Shown here: positions 1 through 8,251 of the stretch, piece after piece
How the letters are laid out: each line of letters begins with the position of its first letter
Position numbering within the stretch: the stretch's first letter is position 1
Source of the DNA: Deltaproteobacteria bacterium
GTDB taxonomy: Bacteria > Desulfobacterota > Desulfobacteria > Desulfobacterales > SpSt-501
DNA: 50,117 bases
NCBI GenBank assembly: GCA_016219005.1
Contig: JACRCN010000051.1
Span: 1-50,117, forward strand
Direction: 5' to 3'
Notes under the pieces: generated by a model
Seen by the model: only the letters and a program-made list of their open reading frames with translations
What the model was told of the DNA's origin: nothing
Databases searched by the model: none
Made by a program: the position numbers and the translations under genes

Positions 1-213
1 AAGGTGCCGGTTTTGAAAATTGCAGATTTGGTATAACCCGACGGCTTTTTGGTTACTCAGGCTTTGGATTAGGTTGCGACTATCTCAGAAAAGGCCACTT
101 GGTGATTTGTCGGATGACATCCCGGACTTTGCCAACGTTGCGATAACCAATTGAAATCAAACGAATCCCGGGAAGGCTTTTCGTCGTTAATTCCTTCTTA
201 AGCACCCCAGACT
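1..213. other. Left-edge intergenic stretch with repeat copies
   Basis: This stretch lies downstream of the MFS gene's stop codon. It carries one copy of a 67-nt direct repeat (104-170) and one copy of a 14-nt direct repeat AAATTGCAGATTTG (17-30). Both recur on the other side of the MFS gene. In the minus direction the 67-nt copy has an open reading phase containing GIRLISIGYRNVGKVRDVI, but with no convincing start or known domain, so I do not call a gene. Confidence 0.4.
104..170. repeat. 67-nt direct repeat, copy 1 (flanks MFS gene)
   Basis: Aligned by eye without gaps to 1568-1634, 55 of 67 positions match. The best-conserved core is GAAATCAAACGAATCC preceded by GCCAACGTTGC. Both copies have the same orientation and bracket a single gene, the MFS transporter. 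Read on the minus strand, both copies translate to a similar peptide (IRLISI, then NVG, then IR), but copy 2 has an internal stop. The repeat may therefore be a remnant of a coding segment or a dispersed non-coding element. Confidence 0.6.
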
Positions 214-1452
214 TTAGGCAGCCGGTTTTTTCAGAAACAGCGAAGCAACCATTCCTGCAAGCGAAATCCCTCCCGCCACGAGGAATGGCAGCGTGAAAGA
301 CCCGCTCAGGTCCGCCAGGTACCCCCCAAAAGCGGGCGCCACCGCCTGGCCGATCCCAAAGAACAGAGTGATGAACCCAAGACCGGCAGCCGCCAAGCGT
401 GGGCCTACGAAATCTCCTGCAGCAGCAGCCATGATGGTCGGAATACTCCATGCTGTGAGACCGAACAGGATGGCTGAAAGATAAAATCCGAATGGTACCT
501 TTATCAATGCGTAGATAATGTATGCTGCCCCCAGCACGAGGTACGCGAGTGCAGCGCCGCGGCTCCGGCCGAGACGGTCGGAAATGCCTCCCCAAAGGAC
601 CCCGCAAAAGGTGCTCAGGGCTCCCACCATAGCCCACAGCCCGCCTGCATAAGCTTGAGTCAAGCCTATCTCCTTAACGAGATAAGCAGCAAAAAAGGTC
701 ATATAAATAATGTAGGAAGATCCGTAAAAGAAATAGACCAAGCCCAAAAACCACATCGATCTTTTTCGGTATACGGTTGACCATTGAAGAGTTGAGACCT
801 TTGGTCCGGTCGGAATGGCAGGCGGCGCATCTTTTTCAGAGGCGCCGACAGGCAAGAGCCCCTTTTCATCCGGCCTGCTGCGAATTAAGACGAACACGAT
901 GGCTGCAATGACAAGGGCGATCCCGCCAAGGATATACCATGCATTCCGCCAGCCTTCTATCCCGTAAGAGGAAAGAATAGGAGGAACAAGAAGGCCTGAG
1001 ATAAGCGTGCCGGCGCCGATTCCCCCTGATACGATGCCTGTGGCAAAACCTCTTCTTTTCATTGCAAACCAAGCTGAGCCGAGAGCCATGGCAGGGACAT
1101 ATGCCGCTCCGTTAGCCAGGCCGGTCAGGAATCGCATGGAGAAGGCAAAACCAAAGGATTGTGCGAGGCCAGTCAGCATGAGGGTGATTCCCAAGAGGAC
1201 TAGGGCAAGGGTGATGACGATGCGAGTTCCAAAACGGGCCGCAAGGAACCCTCCGATGATGGCCATGGTCAAGTAGCCAACGAAATTCCCCGTTCCTAGC
1301 AAGCCCAGTTGGGTGTAGTCGAACTTGAGACCGTCCTTCATTGCCGGGAGCAGGATTGTGTAAGCCATACGGCCAAAGCCATGGGCAGCGATGGTTGTCA
1401 GCATGCCCATGAAAATGACGATCCAGCCGTAGTGGAATTTTCTCTGGTTCAT
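214..1452 (-). CDS. MFS transporter, 12-TM type
   Basis: This is a 412-residue hydrophobic protein with about 12 membrane segments, the usual size for the major facilitator superfamily. The N-terminal HGFGRMAYTILLPAM stretch resembles the YbfB/YjiJ (MFS_4) and oxalate/formate-antiporter-like branches. The loop between helices 2 and 3 carries AARFGTR, and the second half carries the cognate GGISDRLGRSRG, a canonical MFS signature. It presumably moves a small organic anion or drug across the inner membrane by proton coupling; the substrate cannot be read. It stands alone: the next genes on the same strand (livFGMH) start about 320 bp upstream and are a different system. Its base composition looks less GC-rich than the liv genes, and it is bracketed by direct repeats, which hints at separate acquisition. 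Confidence 0.88.
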   Translation of the reverse strand: MNQRKFHYGWIVIFMGMLTTIAAHGFGRMAYTILLPAMKDGLKFDYTQLGLLGTGNFVGYLTMAIIGGFLAARFGTRIVITLALVLLGITLMLTGLAQSFGFAFSMRFLTGLANGAAYVPAMALGSAWFAMKRRGFATGIVSGGIGAGTLISGLLVPPILSSYGIEGWRNAWYILGGIALVIAAIVFVLIRSRPDEKGLLPVGASEKDAPPAIPTGPKVSTLQWSTVYRKRSMWFLGLVYFFYGSSYIIYMTFFAAYLVKEIGLTQAYAGGLWAMVGALSTFCGVLWGGISDRLGRSRGAALAYLVLGAAYIIYALIKVPFGFYLSAILFGLTAWSIPTIMAAAAGDFVGPRLAAAGLGFITLFFGIGQAVAPAFGGYLADLSGSFTLPFLVAGGISLAGMVASLFLKKPAA

Positions 1453-1771
1453 AGCATTCGCCCCTCCATGCGCAAAGTGTGTAGAAGCCCGTTCATTGTT
1501 GAAAAGAATCGGCTAAGAAGGCAAGAAATCAGAGGGAAATAGATACAGACCGTCAAACTAACCTTGTAATTTTTCGAATGATATCTCAGACATTGCCAAC
1601 GTTGCAATAGGCAATAGAAATCAAACGAATCCTGAGGCGGGTCCAGGTTTGGATAGCGTGCCGGATCCGAACCTTGGGTGGGGTCAGCATTTTGAGGGTT
1701 CAGCGGAAGAAACATGCCGCTTGAGGAAATTGCAGATTTGATTCAGGTCTCGGCGCGGCTGGCAGGTCGAT
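1453..1771. other. Gap between MFS gene and livF with repeat copies
   Basis: About 320 bp without a supportable gene. It holds the second copies of the 67-nt (1568-1634) and 14-nt (1727-1740) direct repeats. It must also contain the promoter of the MFS gene (minus strand), but I cannot pick a convincing -35/-10 pair. I see no strong terminator hairpin after livF. Confidence 0.4.
1568..1634. repeat. 67-nt direct repeat, copy 2 (flanks MFS gene)
   Basis: Partner of 104-170 with 55 of 67 identities in the same orientation. In the minus-strand reading phase shared with copy 1 it carries a TGA stop where copy 1 has CGG. It therefore cannot be part of an intact homologous reading frame. Confidence 0.6.
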
Positions 1772-2482
1772 TTAGCCTCCCAAATATGCCTTCTTCACAT
1801 CCGCGTTTTCAAGCAGATCCCGGGAGGCGCCGGCCATCACCAGCCGGCCGGTCTCGATCACGTAGCCCCGCTGGGCGAACTGCAGCGCCAGCCGCGCGTT
1901 CTGCTCCACCAGGAGGATCGTGGTGCCCTCCGCGTTGATTTCCTTCAGGGCCTTGAACATGCTCATCATCAGCAGCGGGGCGAGTCCCATGGAGGGCTCG
2001 TCCAGGAGCATCATCCGGCGGCCGCTCATGTATGCCCGGGCCACGGCCAGCATCTGCTGCTCGCCGCCGCTCATGGTGCCGGCCTTCTGACTCCGGCGCT
2101 CCTCGAGCCGGGGAAACAATGTCAACATGCGCTTCAGGTCGACGGCGATGCGGTCCTTGTCCCGGCGGGCGAAGGTCGCAAGCTTCAGATTCTCCGTGAC
2201 GGTCAGGTTGTCGAACAGCCGCCGCCCCTCCGGCACGTGCGAGACCCCGAGTTCGCTGACCACGCGGTCGGCGCTGTAGCCCAGCAGGTCCTTGCCTTGC
2301 AGGCTCATGCGGGTCCCGGCCTCGGTTTTCACCATGCGTGAGATCGCCCGCAACGTAGTGCTCTTGCCGGCACCATTGCCCCCGATGATGCACACGATCT
2401 CGCCTTCATCGATCTGAAAGTTCAGGCCGTGCAAGGCTTTGATGTTGTCATAGGATACCCGCAGGTTTTCCACCGATAGCAT
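1772..2482 (-). CDS. livF: Branched-chain amino acid ABC transporter ATP-binding protein LivF
   Basis: This 236-residue ATPase is the second of the two paired ATPases of a hydrophobic amino-acid (HAAT/Liv) importer; it hydrolyses ATP on the cytoplasmic face. Visible motifs are Walker A GGNGAGKST near residue 37, ABC signature MSGGEQQ and Walker B MMLLDEPSMGLAP, where the last words are typical of LivF. I start it at the ATG at 2482, two bases after the livG stop codon. An in-frame extension upstream overlaps livG and lacks the family's N-terminus, so it is rejected. It is the last gene of the livK-H-M-G-F run, and the short spacing implies translational coupling with livG. Confidence 0.95.
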   Translation of the reverse strand: MLSVENLRVSYDNIKALHGLNFQIDEGEIVCIIGGNGAGKSTTLRAISRMVKTEAGTRMSLQGKDLLGYSADRVVSELGVSHVPEGRRLFDNLTVTENLKLATFARRDKDRIAVDLKRMLTLFPRLEERRSQKAGTMSGGEQQMLAVARAYMSGRRMMLLDEPSMGLAPLLMMSMFKALKEINAEGTTILLVEQNARLALQFAQRGYVIETGRLVMAGASRDLLENADVKKAYLGG

Positions 2483-2484
2483 CG

Positions 2485-3255
2485 TCACGCCACCGCCTCC
2501 TTGCCCAGATAGGCATCGATCACCGCCGGGTTGTTCTGGATTTCGTAAGGGGTGCCCTCGGCGATGACCTCTCCGAACACCAAGGCCTGGATCCGTACGC
2601 ACAGCTCCATCACCACCCGCAGCCGGTGTTCGATCAGAAATATGCCCAGGCCGATCTCATCGCGCATGCGCCGGATGATGTCCATCATCTGGGAGAGTTC
2701 CTCCGGATTCATGCCCGCCGTGGGCTCGTCCAGGAAAAGGATCTTGGGCTCCGTGGCCAGCGCCCGCGCCATCTCGACCCGGCGCTGGGCGCCGTAAGGC
2801 AAGTTGGTCACGACCTGCCCTGCCAGCGCCTCGATCCCCATCATGGCCAGGAACCGGCGGGCCGCCGCCGCGTGCTCCGCCTCCTCCTGGTGCCGTTTCC
2901 GGGAGCCCAGAAAAGCGCCGGCAAGTCCATAGCTCAGTTTCGCGTAGCGCGCCAGCCTCACGTGGTCGAGCACCGTCATGTGCCGCCAGAGCAGCATGTT
3001 TTGGAAGGTGCGCCCTAGCCCGCGCGATGCGACCTCGTGAGGCGCAAGGCCGAGGAGATTTTCCCCCTCCAGCGTGATACGGCCTTCGGTGGGGCGATAG
3101 ATGCCGGTGATCAAATTGAAGATCGTGGTCTTGCCGGCCCCGTTCGGGCCTATCAGACCGCACACCTCTCCGGCCGGAATATTCAGGTTGTAGTCGTGAA
3201 CTGCCCTCAGCCCGCCAAAGAAGTGCGTCACATGCTCAACGTTCAGCAACGTCAT
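2485..3255 (-). CDS. livG: Branched-chain amino acid ABC transporter ATP-binding protein LivG
   Basis: This 256-residue ATPase pairs with LivF in the Liv/HAAT importer. It shows Walker A GPNGAGKTT, the relaxed signature LPYGAQRRVEMARAL and Walker B FLDEPTAGMNPEE. The AGMNP wording and the insertion after the Q-loop are characteristic of LivG. The ATG at 3255 is preceded by AGGGG at a workable distance; a GTG one codon upstream is also possible. It lies between livM and livF in the same direction, the standard order for this operon. Confidence 0.95.
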   Translation of the reverse strand: MTLLNVEHVTHFFGGLRAVHDYNLNIPAGEVCGLIGPNGAGKTTIFNLITGIYRPTEGRITLEGENLLGLAPHEVASRGLGRTFQNMLLWRHMTVLDHVRLARYAKLSYGLAGAFLGSRKRHQEEAEHAAAARRFLAMMGIEALAGQVVTNLPYGAQRRVEMARALATEPKILFLDEPTAGMNPEELSQMMDIIRRMRDEIGLGIFLIEHRLRVVMELCVRIQALVFGEVIAEGTPYEIQNNPAVIDAYLGKEAVA

Positions 3256-3322
3256 CACAGAACCCCTGTTCCTGAATTCGCTAAAAAGCTTGTTTTCGTG
3301 TGGCCTTGAAAAGCATTCAGCT

Positions 3323-4630
3323 TCATGCTTCGAGCTTCGAGCGTTCCTTGCCCTTCGGCTGAATCAGCCGCACCGGATCGAAGTCCCGGAAGGCGATCAA
3401 CCCCGTGGGGCGGAAGATCATCACCAGGATGAGCAGCAGCGGGATGAGGATCCACTTCCAGATCTCAAGCGGTCGCAGCATTTCGCTCATCAGGTTGATG
3501 CTTACCGCCCCCACGATGGACCCGTAAATCGAGTTCAATCCCCCAAAATACATCATCGCCAGCACCTCGGCCAGTTGCTGGAGGCCGAAGGTGCCGGGGT
3601 TCACATAGCGCAGCACGTGTGCAAAGAGCACGCCGGCCACCCCGGCCCAGAAGGCTGAAAACAAAAAAGCGATCATCTTCGTGCGCTGGGTGTTGATGGT
3701 CATGGCTTCCGCGGCCATCTCGTTGTCGCGCACGGCGTTCAACGCCAAGCCGTGGGTGGAACGCACGAAGTTGTTGATGACCGCTACACAGACCACCGTG
3801 CAGACGAACACCACCGGCAGGTTGGACCAGTCCGGCTGCCCCCTCATCCCGCGCGGGCCGCCCACGATTTCAAGATTTTCGATCAGGCTCTTCACGATGA
3901 ACGTGAAGGCCAGCGAGATGATGGCGAGGTAGTCGCCGCGGGTGCGGAACGATGGAATCGCCACCGCGAGCGCCCCCACCGCGGCCACGCACCCGCCGAC
4001 GAAAAGGGCAACCGGGAACAAGTAAGGGCCGATGGCCGGCGGCAGCACCGCCGGGCCATACATGCTGCTGTTGGTGAACAAAACGATAGTGACCACCGAG
4101 CCCGCATAGGCCCCCAGTGCCATGAACCCAGGATGGGAGCAGGAAAACTCGCCCATGTACCCGTTGATGACGTTGAGGCTCAAAGTGAGCATCACCGCGA
4201 TAAGAGTGATCTTGACGACGATCACGCGGTAGTCGTTGATGTCCGACCAGATATGCAGCACCGCATAGAGCAGAGCCAAATGGAAGACAACGGATGCGAC
4301 GGGCCAGCGCCGGGCAAGAAACCCCGCCACCCGGTTGGCGGGAAGCTGCAGGAGCCGGCCCACCAGCAGGGTGGGTGCAAGGTAGATCATCAGGATGTAA
4401 AGAACAGTCCCGGGGATCAGTTCGGGTTTCTTGAGGGCATTTTCGAACCCGAAGAGCACCGGAATCTTGGGAAGGTCCACCAGGTGCGCCAGATCCAGTC
4501 CCACGAACTGCTCTGCCAAAACCGCCGCCAGGGCCCCCGTCAGCCAACCGAGCAGAGGGACCTCCTGGAAAAAGCGCCACAACCGGCCGAACCGGCGCGG
4601 GGTGCTCTGAATGTCTTTAGGTGTGCTCAT
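3323..4630 (-). CDS. livM: Branched-chain amino acid ABC transporter permease LivM
   Basis: This roughly 435-residue membrane protein is one of the two translocation subunits of the Liv importer. The C-terminal two thirds match the LivM pattern: NVINGYMGEFSCSHPGFMALGAY, then TRGDYLAIISLAF, RTKMIAFLFSAFWAGVAGVL and GLNSIYGSIVGA. It carries an extra N-terminal region of about 130 residues with additional hydrophobic segments, making it longer than compact LivM proteins but similar to other long forms. I use the ATG at 4630; a GTG at 4654 would add eight residues but has no ribosome-binding site. It follows livH closely. Confidence 0.92.
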   Translation of the reverse strand: MSTPKDIQSTPRRFGRLWRFFQEVPLLGWLTGALAAVLAEQFVGLDLAHLVDLPKIPVLFGFENALKKPELIPGTVLYILMIYLAPTLLVGRLLQLPANRVAGFLARRWPVASVVFHLALLYAVLHIWSDINDYRVIVVKITLIAVMLTLSLNVINGYMGEFSCSHPGFMALGAYAGSVVTIVLFTNSSMYGPAVLPPAIGPYLFPVALFVGGCVAAVGALAVAIPSFRTRGDYLAIISLAFTFIVKSLIENLEIVGGPRGMRGQPDWSNLPVVFVCTVVCVAVINNFVRSTHGLALNAVRDNEMAAEAMTINTQRTKMIAFLFSAFWAGVAGVLFAHVLRYVNPGTFGLQQLAEVLAMMYFGGLNSIYGSIVGAVSINLMSEMLRPLEIWKWILIPLLLILVMIFRPTGLIAFRDFDPVRLIQPKGKERSKLEA

Positions 4631-4676
4631 GAATGCTCGTTCCCGGTTTTCCACCAGCGGCGTTTGCGCATGGAAG

Positions 4677-5600
4677 TTAGAGTCTCAGACGGACCGAGTA
4701 GGGTTCTCCGAAAAGACCGTACGGCCGGAAGACCAGAATCAGCAAAATGATCGAGTAGGCGATGAAATCGCGCAAGGTCGACGGGAACACCATGGCGACA
4801 AAGATCTCGATGAACCCCAGAATAAACCCGGCCAAGGTGGCTCCCAGAATGGAGCCGCGGCCTCCCAGGATGGCCGCCACGAACGCTTTCCAGCCAAAAA
4901 CGATCCCCATGTAGGGGTCCAGCACGGGGTAGGCCACACCGAAGAGAATGCCGGCCGCCGCGGCGAGACCCGACCCCAGCGCAAAGGTCATCGCCGCGAT
5001 CTTGTTGATGGGGACCCCCATCAGGGGAACAACGACATAATCGAAGGCCATGGCGCGCATCGCCATACCCCACCTGGTGCGCCGGATGAACTGGTGCAGC
5101 GCCATCGCCAGGGATAGCGAGACCACCACGATCAAGACCTTCTGGTTGGTGACGAAGACACCCCCGAGGTCGTAGGTGACGGGCTCGACCAGGGCCGGGA
5201 ACTTGATGCGCTGCGCCCCCAGCAGGATCAGGTTGCCGGTCTCCAGGATGATGCCGATCATGAGCCCGGTAATGGCGGCCGAAGCCCGCGGTGCATCCCT
5301 CAGAGGGCGATACCCCACCCTCTCGATGAACATCCCGAGAAAGGAGGTGAGCACCATCGAAATCAGGAGGGTGAGCACCAAAATCAACCAGTTGGGTAGC
5401 GCGATCACGCCGGCGGCGCTCAGGGCCATGAGTCCGGTGGCCACGCCGAAGCCGATGTAGGATCCGGTCATGAAAATGTCCCCATGGGCGAAGTTGAACA
5501 GCATCAGGATGCTGTACACCATGGAGTAGCCAATCGCAATCACGGCGTAGAAGCTGCCCCACTGGAGGGCGTTAATCAAATTTTGCAGAAAAACCGTCAT
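4677..5600 (-). CDS. livH: Branched-chain amino acid ABC transporter permease LivH
   Basis: This 307-residue polytopic membrane protein is the second permease subunit of the Liv importer. The N-terminus NALQWGSFYAVIAIGYSMVY and the following LFNFAHGDIFMTGSYIGF are classic LivH signatures. RRTRWGMAMRAMAFD and the C-terminal FRPYGLFGEP also fit. The ATG at 5600 is preceded by a GGAGAA sequence. It is the first membrane-subunit gene after the binding-protein gene, separated from it by about 150 bp containing a perfect 10-bp hairpin that may set the ratio of binding protein to permease. Confidence 0.95.
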   Translation of the reverse strand: MTVFLQNLINALQWGSFYAVIAIGYSMVYSILMLFNFAHGDIFMTGSYIGFGVATGLMALSAAGVIALPNWLILVLTLLISMVLTSFLGMFIERVGYRPLRDAPRASAAITGLMIGIILETGNLILLGAQRIKFPALVEPVTYDLGGVFVTNQKVLIVVVSLSLAMALHQFIRRTRWGMAMRAMAFDYVVVPLMGVPINKIAAMTFALGSGLAAAAGILFGVAYPVLDPYMGIVFGWKAFVAAILGGRGSILGATLAGFILGFIEIFVAMVFPSTLRDFIAYSIILLILVFRPYGLFGEPYSVRLRL

Positions 5601-5652
5601 CCCGTCTTCTCCCGAATCGCCAAAGGGACGGATCCAAAAAACACCCCCGCCC

Positions 5653-5678
5653 CTCCTCCCCCGTCTAAGGGGGAGGAG
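5653..5678 (-). terminator. Perfect 10-bp hairpin between binding-protein gene and livH
   Basis: Arms CTCCTCCCCC (5653-5662) and GGGGGAGGAG (5669-5678) are exact complements around a 6-nt loop. In the minus-strand transcript this lies 3' of the binding-protein gene and 5' of livH. There is no clear U-run, so it is more likely an mRNA-stabilising or partial-attenuation hairpin than a full terminator. Comparable elements raise binding-protein expression over permease in other ABC operons. Confidence 0.7.
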
Positions 5679-5754
5679 CTCTTCTCCCGCCCCGGAGGGA
5701 GGGATCGGAGGCAGAGGGTTCTAAAGCGCCGTTTGCCGAAGCATGCCGAATCGG

Positions 5755-6930
5755 CTACGGACACGCGGTCTTGTAGAACTCGAATTCACCCTTGTCATTG
5801 ATTTTAACGATATTGGCGCACTTGATGGGATCACCGCTGCCGGGCGGGAAGCTGATCGTACCCGTGATGCCCGGGAAATTTTTGGTGTTGGCCAGCGCCT
5901 TGCGGACGGCCTCGCGGTCTTTCTTGACGTCGCCGGTGATCGTGCCGGCGTTCTTGATGGCCTGTCCGATGAGACCGATGGCATCCCAGGTGAGGGCGGC
6001 AACGTCATCGGGGACGTAGCCGAACTTGCTCTTGTAGCGGTCGATGAATTCCTTGGTGGCGCCCTTGGCGCCGGCCGAAGCGTAGTGCGAAACGAAGAAG
6101 AAACCGTTGCAGTCCTTGCCGCACAGCTTGACCAGCTCGTCGGAGGCCCAGCTGTCGCTTCCGAGGATCGGCTTTTTCCATCCCAGCTGTTTGGCCTGCT
6201 GCACGATCAGGGGCACCTCGTTGTAGTATTGCGGGGTGAACAGGAACTCCGCGCCGGAGTTGATGATCTTGGTCAGCTGGGAGCTGAAGTCTGTGTCCTT
6301 AGTGGTGAAGCTTTCATAGGCCACGACCGATCCGGGGCCGTTCTTCTTCTCCCAGTCCTTCTTGAAAAACTCGGCCAGCCCCTTGGGGTAGTCGCTGGCG
6401 ACATCGTACAGGACCGCGGCTTTGGTGAACTTGTACTCCCCCTTCGCGAAGATCGACAGGGCCGGTCCCTGGAAATCATCCAGGAAGCAGGCGCGAAACA
6501 CGTAAGGCCGGTCCTTGGTGGTGTTGGGGTTGGTCGACCAGCCGGTGATCATGGGAGTCTTGTAATTGTTGCACACCTCGCCGGCCGGCACGGCCTGCTT
6601 GGAGGCCTGGGGGCCGACAATGGCAATGACATCGTCGACCGTGATCAGCTTGGTGGCGGCCTTCGCTGCCGACTCCGCCTTGCTCTCATTGTCCTCGATG
6701 GCCAGCTCCACCTTGTACTTCTTGCCGCCGACCTCGATGCCGCCGGCCTTGTTGACGTCCTCGAGCCACATCTGGGCAGCGAATTTCGTGGCTTCGCCCA
6801 CCTTGGGGATGTCGCCGGTGATCTCGGCATTGATGCCGATCTTGAGGGTGACCGCCTTCTGGGCGACAGCCGCCGTGACCATGACGAGGCTGGCCAGCAA
6901 CAGTACGGAAACGACAAAGACCTTCTTCAT
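5755..6930 (-). CDS. Branched-chain amino acid ABC transporter substrate-binding protein (LivK-like)
   Basis: This 391-residue periplasmic type-1 binding protein captures the amino acid and delivers it to LivHM. A signal peptide is clear: MKK, a hydrophobic run, then AVAQ. The mature part begins VTLKIGINAEITGDIP, and IVGPQASKQAVPAGEV, PMITGWSTNP and PYVFRACF are typical Peripla_BP_6 segments. I start it at the ATG at 6930, preceded by GGAGGAAGG; an upstream in-frame start would precede the signal peptide without a ribosome site. It is the promoter-proximal gene of the liv run. The ligand may be branched-chain amino acids or another hydrophobic or aromatic acid, since the family is broad. Confidence 0.93.
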   Translation of the reverse strand: MKKVFVVSVLLLASLVMVTAAVAQKAVTLKIGINAEITGDIPKVGEATKFAAQMWLEDVNKAGGIEVGGKKYKVELAIEDNESKAESAAKAATKLITVDDVIAIVGPQASKQAVPAGEVCNNYKTPMITGWSTNPNTTKDRPYVFRACFLDDFQGPALSIFAKGEYKFTKAAVLYDVASDYPKGLAEFFKKDWEKKNGPGSVVAYESFTTKDTDFSSQLTKIINSGAEFLFTPQYYNEVPLIVQQAKQLGWKKPILGSDSWASDELVKLCGKDCNGFFFVSHYASAGAKGATKEFIDRYKSKFGYVPDDVAALTWDAIGLIGQAIKNAGTITGDVKKDREAVRKALANTKNFPGITGTISFPPGSGDPIKCANIVKINDKGEFEFYKTACP

Positions 6931-7294
6931 GCCTTCCTCCTTCTGGGTGAGTGGTGCAATGCAGTTGAAAGGAGCCCCCGTGAAATGACACCGGCTTCTT
7001 AACACAGCCGCCCAGCGTTTGCAACTTCTACCGATGTGGGTCCAGTGTCCGGGTCATCAAGCCAGGCCGTGAATCTTTATCAATATTGTGTGCCGTGGTT
7101 GCGCCCCACAGCCGTCATCAATATTAATGGATTTTATTTTTTTATCTTGCGTTTTTGAAGATACCACAACAAAAGTTATTTTATATTGACATGATCCGCA
7201 GTATGCCGCTATATTTTTCCGGTCGGTCTTTTATCCGTCGAAGCCAACGACCACCCTGAAGCGGCTGTCCGGCTGCTCGAGAACCGAAAGAGCC
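6931..7294. promoter_or_regulatory. Divergent regulatory region between liv operon and lrp-like gene
   Basis: This 364-bp gap drives two divergent transcripts. The half nearer the regulator is strongly AT-rich (about 7110-7190). It contains a 9-nt direct repeat ATCAATATT at 7079-7087 and 7117-7125, about four helical turns apart. That suits an Lrp-type protein wrapping AT-rich DNA, although binding is inferred. A promoter-like pair for the plus-strand regulator is listed separately. Confidence 0.5.
7186..7215 (+). promoter_or_regulatory. Sigma-70-like promoter for the Lrp/AsnC gene
   Basis: TTGACA at 7186-7191 and TATATT at 7210-7215 are separated by 18 bp, close to the sigma-70 consensus. 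The pair points toward the regulator gene that starts at 7295. Confidence 0.55.
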
Positions 7295-7738
7295 ATGCAG
7301 ATCGACCAGACCAACCTGTCCATCATCCGGCAACTCCGCGACGGCCGCCAATCCTACAAGACCATCGCCGGGAATCTCGGGATTTCCGAGAACACCGTGC
7401 GCTCCCGGGTGCAGCGCATGACCGACGCGGGCCTGCTCGAAATCAGCGGCCTGGTGGACCCGGACTCGCTGGACGGCCACCGGGCAATCCTCATCGGCGT
7501 CAAGCTGAAAACCACCGACCTGGTCGTCAAGGGCGCCGAATTCAGCCGGCTCAAAGGGGTGGTGTCGGTCAGCGTCGTGACCGGCCGGTTCGACCTGTTC
7601 CTGGTTGTTCTCCTGAAACCCGGCTTCGACCTGCTGGAATTCTTCACCAAGGAGGTCTCGAAGATCGACGATGTCCTATCGACGGAAACCTATGTGGTGT
7701 ATAAAAACTTCAACCTCAAGATCCCTTACATGCTGTGA
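7295..7738 (+). CDS. Lrp/AsnC family transcriptional regulator
   Basis: This 147-residue protein has an N-terminal AsnC-type helix-turn-helix (residues about 1-60, with DQTNLSIIRQLRDGRQSYKTIA followed by LGISENTVRSRVQRMTDAG). Its C-terminal RAM ligand-binding domain includes VVSVSVVTGRFDLFLVVLL. Length and layout are standard. Such proteins form octamers that sense amino acids. Its position, divergent from the liv importer and upstream of the glycine-cleavage genes, suggests control of one or both in response to an amino acid, possibly leucine or glycine. That target assignment is inferred from location only. Confidence 0.92.
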   Translation: MQIDQTNLSIIRQLRDGRQSYKTIAGNLGISENTVRSRVQRMTDAGLLEISGLVDPDSLDGHRAILIGVKLKTTDLVVKGAEFSRLKGVVSVSVVTGRFDLFLVVLLKPGFDLLEFFTKEVSKIDDVLSTETYVVYKNFNLKIPYML

Positions 7739-7852
7739 ACTGCGGCGCGCCTGGATGGCTGGAGCGCCAGCAGGCTGAATCAGGTTTGGTTCCGCCATTT
7801 TTCAGCACCATGACTTTTCGGATTCACGTCAACCTATCAAGGAGGAATACGC

Positions 7853-8251
7853 ATGAAAGAGCTTTCCGAACTCAAGTTTCCGGAGAACCTGCGCTATGCC
7901 GAAAGCCACGAGTGGCTCGACGCTGAAGGCGGTACCGCGAAAATCGGCATCTCGGACTATGCCCAGGATCAACTGGGTGACGTCGTATACGTGGAGTTGC
8001 CCGAGGTGGGGAAATCTTTCGCCAAAGCCGCCCCTTTCGGCAGCGTCGAGTCGGTTAAGGCTGTCTCCGAGCTCTACATGCCGGTCGGGGGCAAAGTCGT
8101 CGCTGTCAACCGCGCGTTGGACGGTTCCCCGGAACTCGTGAACAAAGACCCCTACGGCGAGGGATGGATGATCGCCATCGAGCCCTCCACCCCCGATGAG
8201 GCGAAGCTCCTCTTCACGCGCCAGTCCTACCTCGACAAACTGAAAGGATGA
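7853..8251 (+). CDS. gcvH: Glycine cleavage system H protein
   Basis: This 132-residue lipoyl carrier protein shuttles the methylamine intermediate between the P, T and L proteins of glycine cleavage. The lipoylation site is in FGSVESVKAVSELYMPV, with Lys69 as the modified residue. Flanking GISDYAQDQLGDVVYVELP and the C-terminal EGWMIAIEPS are conserved in GcvH. The ATG at 7853 follows a strong AAGGAGG. The stop codon overlaps the start of gcvPA (ATGA), so the two are translationally coupled. I looked for a glycine riboswitch in the 110 bp upstream and did not see one. Confidence 0.97.
   Translation: MKELSELKFPENLRYAESHEWLDAEGGTAKIGISDYAQDQLGDVVYVELPEVGKSFAKAAPFGSVESVKAVSELYMPVGGKVVAVNRALDGSPELVNKDPYGEGWMIAIEPSTPDEAKLLFTRQSYLDKLKG

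Noticed and set aside
104-1634. Composite transposon around the MFS gene
   Set aside because: The flanking repeats contain no transposase, no terminal inverted repeats and only 82% identity; a mobile origin is not shown.
7739-7852. Glycine riboswitch upstream of gcvH
   Set aside because: No conserved glycine-aptamer core or tandem arrangement was visible in the 114-bp leader.
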